The notes under the pieces were generated by a model that saw only the letters and a program-made list of their open reading frames with translations, was not told the origin of the DNA and did not search any database. 64,000 bases of DNA from Acinetobacter pittii ATCC 19004 = CIP 70.29. GTDB taxonomy: Bacteria > Pseudomonadota > Gammaproteobacteria > Pseudomonadales > Moraxellaceae. A program made the position numbers and the translations under genes. Shown one piece after another: positions 57,601 to 64,000 of this stretch. The DNA lies in contig NZ_KB849790.1 of NCBI RefSeq assembly GCF_000369045.1, forward strand, positions 310,001-374,000, given 5' to 3'. The stretch's first letter is position 1. The number at the start of each line of letters is the position of its first letter.

Positions 57601-58204
57601 CATTGACGTCGCAAACTTCCCAAATCGCGTAGTTATTGTACTAGATGATGGTACAGCTCGTATTGAAGTAAGTTGCAACCATGAACGTTTCCAACGTTTT
57701 AAAGATATTATCCAAGTTGAGCGTGTTGTCGTCTTTGAAGGCGAAATTTATGAAAGAGAAGGCTTTGAACGTCCGATGGGCCGTTTAACTAAGGCTTTTA
57801 CTTTAAATGAAATACGACAAAAACGTGCTAACAGTATTCAGATCAAATTAACAGAAGAGTTTATGCAAGCCACTTTGGCAAAAGATTTACAAAATATCAT
57901 CTTGCCATTTTGCAATGTAGATATGCATCAACATATCACTCTACAGCTACAGATTGATCAACCTTATGCTCAAGCCGAGCTTCAACTTGGTCCGCAATGG
58001 AAAGTTGCTCCTCTCGATGAATTACTTGCTAAACTCAGAGATTATTTTGGTAAAGATAATATTTATATTGAATATCAAGTAAAGTCGAAAGCAGCTAAAG
58101 CAGCAGAACCTGCTCGTCCGCAAACCGTTGCTTCCCCTCCTGCGGACATGACTATGGACGATGCATTGGATTTATACCAAAGCGAAGTTTCTCAATATTC
58201 GTAA
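54641..58204 (+). CDS. dnaE: DNA polymerase III alpha subunit DnaE
   Basis: The 1187-residue replicative polymerase catalytic subunit. The PHP domain lies at the N-terminus ([32 protein letters not shown]). The polymerase active-site region includes [14 protein letters not shown] and PDFDVDFC with the catalytic aspartates. The fingers and tail include [11 protein letters not shown] and [31 protein letters not shown]; a C-terminal OB fold ([15 protein letters not shown]) follows. I start at 54641 after AAGGA. It is 14 bp before trmJ on the same strand. Confidence 0.97.
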   Translation: [1187 protein letters not shown]

Positions 58205-58218
58205 TTTCTGGAAATCTT

Positions 58219-59058
58219 ATGAGTTCGTTTGATCACAACACTGTGTCAAAACAATTAGCACAAGTGCGTATTGTCATGGTAAACACTACTTTGCCTGCCA
58301 ATATTGGCAGTGCTTTACGTGCCATGAAAACAATGGGGCTAATTAAATTAGTTCTTGTTGCACCTAAAACATATCCTCACCCAGACATACAAGCGCTTGC
58401 TGCTGGCGCCCAGGATTTATTTGAACATCTTGAGATTGTCGATACCTTAGAAGATGCTATTAAAGATTGCCATTTAGTGTTTGGAACAAGTGCACGCAGC
58501 CGTACTATTCCTTGGCCTTTACTTGACGTAAGACCAGCTGCCAAAGAAGCTATTAAGGCCACTACTCAAGGGCAACAAATTGCGATTGTTTTTGGCCGTG
58601 AAGATCGTGGTTTAACTAACGAAGAATTAGCACTGGCAAATTATCATTTAACAATTCCTGTCAATCCAGACTATGGGGTATTAAATGTTGCGCAAGCGAT
58701 TCAAGTTGTATGTTACGAGCTTCGCATGTCTGCTCTAGAGCAACAAAACTTGGATCAAGATGCAGAAGAAATGCCATTAGTGCAAGGTCAAAGCATGCAA
58801 TGGGATGAGCCATTGGTGACTCAACAACAAATGGAAGAGTTTTATCCTCATCTAGAGAAAATGCTAACCGAAATTGAATTTTTAGATCCAGATAATCCAC
58901 GTTTGTTACCTTTACGCTTGCGTCGTTTATTTGGTCGTATACAATTAGATCGTATGGAATATCATTTACTTCGCGGTATTTTTAGTCGTGTACAAGCCCT
59001 AACCAGTGGTAAATGGAAAAAAGCATTATCTGACAAGGAGGATCAACCCAATGCTTAA
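58219..59058 (+). CDS. trmJ: tRNA (cytidine/uridine-32-2'-O-)-methyltransferase TrmJ
   Basis: A 279-residue SPOUT-class methyltransferase acting on position 32 of tRNAs with S-adenosylmethionine. Evidence: [60 protein letters not shown] and [21 protein letters not shown], the knot motifs. It is longer than E. coli TrmJ at the C-terminus. GGAAA precedes the start. It overlaps cysE by eight bases. Confidence 0.93.
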   Translation: MSSFDHNTVSKQLAQVRIVMVNTTLPANIGSALRAMKTMGLIKLVLVAPKTYPHPDIQALAAGAQDLFEHLEIVDTLEDAIKDCHLVFGTSARSRTIPWPLLDVRPAAKEAIKATTQGQQIAIVFGREDRGLTNEELALANYHLTIPVNPDYGVLNVAQAIQVVCYELRMSALEQQNLDQDAEEMPLVQGQSMQWDEPLVTQQQMEEFYPHLEKMLTEIEFLDPDNPRLLPLRLRRLFGRIQLDRMEYHLLRGIFSRVQALTSGKWKKALSDKEDQPNA

Positions 59059-59863
59059 ACAGCTGAAAGAAGATATAAAGGCTGTATTTGCGCGAGATCC
59101 TGCTGCCCGCAATACACTCGAAGTTCTCACGACCTATCCTGGCATTCATGCGATTATGATGCATCGTGTTGCTCATGAATTATGGCAAAAAGATTGTAAA
59201 GGTGCTGCTCGCCTTCTTTCTTCATTTAGTCGTTTTGCAACAGGCATTGAAATTCACCCAGGTGCCAAAATCGGTAAACGTTTTTTTATTGATCATGGCA
59301 TGGGTGTTGTGATTGGTGAAACTGCTGAAATTGGTGATGATGTTACGCTTTATCATGGTGTGACCTTAGGTGGTACAACATGGAAGACTGGCAAACGTCA
59401 CCCAACTTTAGAAGATGGTGTGGTTGTTGGCGCTGGTGCAAAAATTTTAGGTCCATTTACGGTTGGTAAAGGCGCTAAAGTCGGTTCAAATGCTGTAGTG
59501 ACCAAAGCAGTCCCTGCTGGTGTGACCGCTGTAGGAAACCCTGCTCGCTATATTTATAAAGATGCATCCGACAAGAATAAAGATGAAGAACGTCGCCGTG
59601 ATTATGCGCAAAGTATTGGCTTTGCCCCATATGCGACAACTGCTGATCAGTCAGACCCTATTTTAGAAGGTATGCGCGTTTTACTTGATCGTATTCAGCA
59701 TAATGAAACGCGTATGAATAATTTATGCCAGCGTTTATCAGAGCTAGATCCGAGCTTCAAAAAAGAAAGTCAGGATGAACAGCCTTTTAGTGATGAAGAA
59801 CTGAAAATTATTGAAGAAGTTCGTCGTGAATGCGGTGCGCAAGATAAGACATCAAAAACGTAA
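59051..59863 (+). CDS. cysE: Serine O-acetyltransferase CysE
   Basis: A 270-residue acetyltransferase that makes O-acetylserine for cysteine synthesis. It shows left-handed β-helix hexapeptide repeats: [37 protein letters not shown], and [27 protein letters not shown]. The C-terminus is longer than many (acidic tail [12 protein letters not shown]). It overlaps the end of trmJ by eight bases with a strong AAGGAGG ribosome binding site. This connects with the sulfur interest of the window only through cysteine biosynthesis. Confidence 0.95.
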   Translation: MLKQLKEDIKAVFARDPAARNTLEVLTTYPGIHAIMMHRVAHELWQKDCKGAARLLSSFSRFATGIEIHPGAKIGKRFFIDHGMGVVIGETAEIGDDVTLYHGVTLGGTTWKTGKRHPTLEDGVVVGAGAKILGPFTVGKGAKVGSNAVVTKAVPAGVTAVGNPARYIYKDASDKNKDEERRRDYAQSIGFAPYATTADQSDPILEGMRVLLDRIQHNETRMNNLCQRLSELDPSFKKESQDEQPFSDEELKIIEEVRRECGAQDKTSKT

Positions 59864-59968
59864 TATTCTTGATTCATAATGTAACACGCTTACCCTTGCA
59901 TGTCTGTTTAGCTTTTCCTAGACTTACCTGTACCAAATCTGACTTTACTAAAATGAACGGAAGATCCT

Positions 59969-60910
59969 ATGAATTTTAAGCCTTTGGCATATATAATCCT
60001 TGCGACCTCAAGTTTAACCGCTTGTACAATGGCACCCGTAAAAGAACAAAAAATTGAGCCTTTTGTTTTCAAGGAACCAGAGCTTACTCCTCCTTTTTAT
60101 GCGCTAAACCCTTTTAACTATGATCAGCCACCTGCATTTGAAGTTGCATTAAAAGACGCTGCTGCACAGCCTGTAACCAAAATGGTCGTTAATCGTCAAG
60201 ATGATCCAACCAAACAGCTTACTCTCGACGTCAATAAACTGATCGTTCCGACTGTCAATAATTCACAACGTTCAATGAAATACGCTGTTTTAGCCGGTGA
60301 AAATGAAATTGACGTGACTACTATTGATGACTTTTTACAGTTAGTAGAAGGTAAAGCACGTCATTACCCACCTCGCTTTACTGACCGTCAAGAACGTAAA
60401 GGCTTTGAAAGTAAACTTAAAGAAGTAACACAACAACTTGATACACTTGCTGCAAATCCAAATGCATCATTTGATATTTTAATTCGTGCTTTTAAAGCAA
60501 GTGTTCTTGCACGTAATCTTGATTTAGGTACTGTTCATACCACTAAATCTTTAGAATATGCTCAAAGACTTTTAAAGATTAATCCAGATGATGCGGAAAC
60601 AAATTTCTGGTTCGGTTTTGGTTTATCTGAAGGTGGCGGTCAACGTGAAGCGATTCCATACTTAGACAAAGCCATTAAAGGTAATGTTCAAGAAGCATAT
60701 TTAGCTGCTGCAAATAACTATATTGCAATGGAGCAAAAGAAAAACGCGATCCAGACTCTAAAGAACTATAAAGTTAAATATCCAGACGAAGCGGAAATTG
60801 CTGACCGTTTAATTCAAGAAATTGAAAAACAAGGTCGTTGGAACGTATGGCAAGTTTTAACTAACCCAGCAATGTCAGCAACTACTCCTGCTGCTGCACC
60901 TAAAAAATAA
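59969..60910 (+). CDS. TPR-containing lipoprotein, 313 aa
   Basis: A lipoprotein with signal peptide and lipobox LTAC (cysteine near residue 19), followed by a Pro-rich region and then TPR-like helices (TKSLEYAQRLLKINPDDAETNFWFGFGLSEGG, AIPYLDKAIKG, AIQTLKNYKVKYPDEAEIA). Such proteins often act as scaffolds in the envelope. GGAAG precedes the ATG. No close functional name is known to me. It has its own terminator. Confidence 0.85.
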   Translation: MNFKPLAYIILATSSLTACTMAPVKEQKIEPFVFKEPELTPPFYALNPFNYDQPPAFEVALKDAAAQPVTKMVVNRQDDPTKQLTLDVNKLIVPTVNNSQRSMKYAVLAGENEIDVTTIDDFLQLVEGKARHYPPRFTDRQERKGFESKLKEVTQQLDTLAANPNASFDILIRAFKASVLARNLDLGTVHTTKSLEYAQRLLKINPDDAETNFWFGFGLSEGGGQREAIPYLDKAIKGNVQEAYLAAANNYIAMEQKKNAIQTLKNYKVKYPDEAEIADRLIQEIEKQGRWNVWQVLTNPAMSATTPAAAPKK

Positions 60911-60922
60911 GCTTAATTCTAT

Positions 60923-60952
60923 AAAAAAGGGCTGTTTTGACAGCCCTTTTTT
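60923..60952 (+). terminator. Terminator after the TPR lipoprotein gene
   Basis: Arms AAAAAAGGGCTGT and ACAGCCCTTTTTT around TTTG. Confidence 0.92.
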
Positions 60953-61025
60953 ATATTTGATCATTTGAAAAATATTTTAAAATTTGTATGATCTACCTAC
61001 CATTGAGCCACTATATTTTGACCAA

Positions 61026-63032
61026 ATGTTTTCAATAAAAAGAAGCAAAACACTGTTGACGGTCATACTACTCGGTTCAATTCTGAGTGGTTGTCAGGTC
61101 GTAAATGTTAAACAGCAAGCTTTGAATGTAACGATTGCAAATGAACGTAATAGTATTCTTACCCAAGATAAACTTAGCGAAGCGAGTCTGAATGTTTTAT
61201 CAATGTCTGGTCAGGAAGCTAAAGTTTGTACAGATACACCTGAAACCTGTGTAAATCAACTCAAAAACCTTCCTCAAATTTTAGATGAACAGTTCTTATC
61301 AACAGCAAGCGAGATGTATCTCGCAAAAGCAATGGCTTTATCAGATACGTCTGACTGTAAAGTAAGTAGATTTACTAAACATAAATCTGAAGAAGAACAA
61401 AAGAATATTCTGAATAGATATGATGATTGCTTAGACCAGCAATTGAGTCTATTAGATAAAAGTATTCGCTATAGCTATGCCTATCTATTTTCCACAAAGC
61501 GTAAGCCTAACGACCGTATTTTTGATAACAGACAAGTTCAAATACGCGACTTTTATAATCAAGCCATTGCCAAAATGGTCAGTGTTTATGATTTAAGATA
61601 CCCGAAAAAAAATGTGGTAGAGCCACAAATCCATATTGGTAAGAGTGTTTATTCAATAGACTTTGAATTTCATAAACAACTATCAGGCCAAAAGTTAGAG
61701 AAATTAATTTCAAGTTATAACCTGAATTTTTCTGGCTTAAGAACCATTAACCGCCGCGATGGTTTTGGCTCCGAATTTGTGGCTGTTTTTCCGAGTTCAG
61801 GAAATGAAGATATTAATGAATATATCCTAGACCCACTTAAATATAATTATAAAAATGGTGTTAATCCAAATATTCATAATGCACGCTACTTAGCTGCAAC
61901 TATTGTAGCTGAACCCAAACACGCGACCACTGTCGAAGAAATTATTAATAATCCAGAATTCGTGATTCGAGTTTATGACCCATATCGGACAGATAATATT
62001 AATGTAGCAGGCAAGCAATATCCGCTAGCAGCTAACTTTTCTGCGCCTTACGGTCTATGGTTGGCCGAAAATAATTTAGGGGTCGCAGCTTATTTAACTC
62101 TGATTGACCGCGATCAGCATTTAACTATGCCGCATCTCTACATGCTTGAACCATACAATCCCAATAAGAAAATTATTGTGTTAGTACATGGCTTAGCCAG
62201 TAGTCCCGAGGCATGGATTGCGCTGACCAATGATGTTATGGGCGATACGGTTTTAAGAGACAATTACCAAGTTTGGCAAGTTTTCTATTCGACCAACATG
62301 CCAATTTTGGAAAGTCGTTTTCAGATTTATGCACTCTTGAAACAAGCTTTTGGTTCATTAAACCCAAGTGACCCTGCCGCGCATGATGCGGTCCTTGTTG
62401 GACATAGTATGGGAGGTATTATCAGCCGTTTACTGGTCAGTGATGGAGATATTACTAAACCTGCCTTAGAGTTAATGACGATCCGTCAGCAAAACCGCTT
62501 TAAAAAACATCCAATGGTTACTGAACGATTGCAAATGCATTCAATCAATAATTTTGATCGTGCAATTTTCTTGGCTTCCCCTCATCGCGGTACAGATTAT
62601 GCGGATCGTTGGTTTACCTTGGCAGCACGTAAAATTATTCGTTTACCGGGTGCATTTTTGTCGGCTGTAGCGACTTCACTGACAACCGAGAATTTAGATG
62701 TTAAGGATTTCTTGAGTAATATTGATAATGGTTTGATTCAAAATGGACCAAGTGATCTAAGTCATCAATCTAAATTTATGGAGCTGACTAAAAATATTAA
62801 TCCACACCAAGGATTAGTTTTCCATTCAATAATGGGAAATATTACCAAGAGTGATGATCCAAATGTGATTACCGATGGCATCGTTCCGTACAAAAGTGCT
62901 CACTTAGAAGGTGCAAAATCTGAGAAAGTTCTTCCAGGTGGCCATTCAATTCAACTGACACCACAAGCTGTATTAGAGTTACGCCGTATTTTACGAGAGC
63001 ATTTAGTCGAACACGGTTTATATAAACCATAA
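61026..63032 (+). CDS. Large lipoprotein with alpha/beta-hydrolase (lipase-like) domain
   Basis: A 668-residue envelope lipoprotein: signal peptide with lipobox LSGC, then about 330 residues of unrecognised N-terminal domain, then an α/β-hydrolase domain with KIIVLVHGLASSPEAWIALT (oxyanion-hole HG), the nucleophile elbow GHSMGG near residue 458 and candidate catalytic acid and histidine in DGIVPY and PGGHSIQ. This is the layout of a surface or periplasmic esterase or lipase. I start at 61026 (MFSIKRSK), since it begins the signal peptide. The substrate is unknown. It ends in a terminator shared with ahpF. Confidence 0.88.
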   Translation: MFSIKRSKTLLTVILLGSILSGCQVVNVKQQALNVTIANERNSILTQDKLSEASLNVLSMSGQEAKVCTDTPETCVNQLKNLPQILDEQFLSTASEMYLAKAMALSDTSDCKVSRFTKHKSEEEQKNILNRYDDCLDQQLSLLDKSIRYSYAYLFSTKRKPNDRIFDNRQVQIRDFYNQAIAKMVSVYDLRYPKKNVVEPQIHIGKSVYSIDFEFHKQLSGQKLEKLISSYNLNFSGLRTINRRDGFGSEFVAVFPSSGNEDINEYILDPLKYNYKNGVNPNIHNARYLAATIVAEPKHATTVEEIINNPEFVIRVYDPYRTDNINVAGKQYPLAANFSAPYGLWLAENNLGVAAYLTLIDRDQHLTMPHLYMLEPYNPNKKIIVLVHGLASSPEAWIALTNDVMGDTVLRDNYQVWQVFYSTNMPILESRFQIYALLKQAFGSLNPSDPAAHDAVLVGHSMGGIISRLLVSDGDITKPALELMTIRQQNRFKKHPMVTERLQMHSINNFDRAIFLASPHRGTDYADRWFTLAARKIIRLPGAFLSAVATSLTTENLDVKDFLSNIDNGLIQNGPSDLSHQSKFMELTKNINPHQGLVFHSIMGNITKSDDPNVITDGIVPYKSAHLEGAKSEKVLPGGHSIQLTPQAVLELRRILREHLVEHGLYKP

Positions 63033-63038
63033 AAAGAA

Positions 63039-63070
63039 AAAGAGCCAAAGGTTATCCTTTGGCTCTTTCG
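63039..63070. terminator. Bidirectional terminator between lipase-like gene and ahpF
   Basis: Perfect 13-bp arms AAAGAGCCAAAGG and CCTTTGGCTCTTT around TTAT between convergent genes. Confidence 0.92.
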
Positions 63071-63085
63071 TTTTGAACTTAAATT

Positions 63086-64000
63086 TTACTGCCCAGAACG
63101 GATGATGTAATCAAACGCTGAGAGTGATGCTTTAGCGCCTTCACCTGTAGCAATAATGATTTGCTTGTAAGGTACAGTCGTACAGTCACCCGCAGCAAAT
63201 ACACCTTGCACATTGGTTTCGTTGCGGTCATTCACAATGATCTCGCCACGGTTGGTTAATTCAACTTCACTGTCTTTCAAGAAGTCAGTGTTTGGCAGTA
63301 AACCAATCTGTACAAAGATCCCTGCAAGCTCGACCACATGCTCTTCATCAGTCGCACGGTCTTTATATTTAAGACCAGTCACTTGTGAACCATCACCTAA
63401 CACTTCTGTACTTAAGGCATTCATAATCACCGTTGTGTTTGGCAAGCTATGCAATTTGTTTTGCAACACTTGGTCAGCACGAAGCTTGGTGTCAAACTCA
63501 ACCAGAGTGACATGCTCAACAATCCCTGCAAGGTCAATTGCTGCCTCAACACCTGAGTTACCACCACCAATCACAGCAACACGTTTACCTTTGAACAACG
63601 GACCATCACAGTGTGGGCAGTAGGCAACACCACGGGTACGGTATTCTTGCTCACCCGGTACATTCATTTCTCTCCAACGTGCACCTGTAGAAAGGATTAC
63701 AGTTTTCGATTCAAGTTTTGCACCGTTTTCAAGTTCAACTTCAACCAAGCCATTTGCAGTCTGGTTGGCACCCGTGATTTTGCTGACACGTTGCAGGTTC
63801 ATGATATCGACATCATATTCACGAACATGGGCTTCCATCTCGGCAGCAAACTTAGGACCTTGCGTCTTTTGCACAGAAGTGAAGTTTTCAATGTCCATGG
63901 TGTCCATCACTTGACCACCGAAGCGTTCAGCCACGATACCAGTGTTAATGCCTTTACGTGCAGCATAGATCGCAGCCGTTGCACCCGCAGGACCACCACC
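63086..64000 (-). CDS. ahpF: Alkyl hydroperoxide reductase subunit F (partial, C-terminal part)
   Basis: The right edge cuts this gene; the visible 304 codons are the C-terminal thioredoxin-reductase-like part. The FAD-binding GGGPAG is at the very edge, the redox-active disulfide is in [14 protein letters not shown], the NADPH-binding [15 protein letters not shown] is in the middle, and [25 protein letters not shown] closes the FAD site. AhpF reduces AhpC with NADH to destroy peroxides. AhpF, rather than thioredoxin reductase, is indicated by the [21 protein letters not shown]-type segment. The N-terminal thioredoxin-fold domains would lie outside the window. Confidence 0.93.
   Translation of the reverse strand, partial: GGGPAGATAAIYAARKGINTGIVAERFGGQVMDTMDIENFTSVQKTQGPKFAAEMEAHVREYDVDIMNLQRVSKITGANQTANGLVEVELENGAKLESKTVILSTGARWREMNVPGEQEYRTRGVAYCPHCDGPLFKGKRVAVIGGGNSGVEAAIDLAGIVEHVTLVEFDTKLRADQVLQNKLHSLPNTTVIMNALSTEVLGDGSQVTGLKYKDRATDEEHVVELAGIFVQIGLLPNTDFLKDSEVELTNRGEIIVNDRNETNVQGVFAAGDCTTVPYKQIIIATGEGAKASLSAFDYIIRSGQ

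Overview
The window reads as chromosomal DNA of an Acinetobacter, most likely the A. baumannii/calcoaceticus complex. I infer this from recognisable proteins (BioB, a DcaP-type porin, a PACE-family efflux protein, GlnD–DapC, DnaE–TrmJ–CysE, AhpF), the low G+C content and very AT-rich spacers. I see no insertion sequence, phage, integron or CRISPR array. Both ends cut through genes (nnr at the left, ahpF at the right). All family calls are from reading the protein sequences, not from database searches.

Layout. 1–3.4 kb: nnr (partial), queG, bioB and two small unknown genes. 3.8–8.8 kb: a four-gene chaperone/usher pilus operon (pilin, chaperone, usher, two-domain tip adhesin). 9.3–17.1 kb: accessory regulators and membrane proteins, comprising a small membrane protein, AraC regulator, histidine-rich hydroxylase-like protein, LysR/EamA pair, an unknown gene, an NCS1 permease and a PACE/LysR pair. 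17.1–18.2 kb is a long AT-rich non-coding stretch ending in a CAT-anticodon tRNA that looks like tRNA-Ile2. 18.4–21.8 kb: a haem-oxygenase-like diiron enzyme facing a TetR gene across a strong Fur box, then an acyltransferase and yebC. 21.8–27.4 kb: an Lrp regulator, dcaP porin and gltIJKL glutamate/aspartate ABC transporter.

27.8–36.3 kb: a GST, then a seven-gene sulfur-scavenging operon with two SfnB/DszC-like flavin oxygenases, one DszA/NtaA-like monooxygenase, two MetQ-like binding proteins, MetN and MetI. 36.3–46.8 kb: ychF, an Mpo1-like protein, a Crp/Fnr regulator, a small secreted LEA-like protein, a lipoprotein, azlCD, a tautomerase-like protein, purT, glnD and dapC. 46.8–49.3 kb: LysE exporter and AraC regulator, then msrB–gpx. 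49.5–54.4 kb: alaA with an N-terminal extension, a dicarboxylate/amino-acid symporter and ansB. 54.6–64 kb: dnaE, trmJ, cysE, a TPR lipoprotein, a large lipase-like lipoprotein and ahpF.

How the genes may work together. Several loci serve acidic amino-acid nitrogen and carbon: gltIJKL, the symporter, asparaginase/glutaminase, alaA and GlnD. Sequences close to the sigma-54 −24/−12 consensus lie before gltI (one mismatch) and ansB (two mismatches), with a weaker one before dcaP, so part of this set may be a nitrogen-responsive regulon. The sulfur operon looks complete for uptake and two-step oxidative desulfurisation of an organosulfur compound, but no flavin reductase is present in the window. 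The best candidates for something undescribed are that operon with its membrane-anchored MetQ pair, the Fur-box/diiron-enzyme locus, the AlaA fusion with direct repeats at its own promoter, and the structured leader before the symporter.
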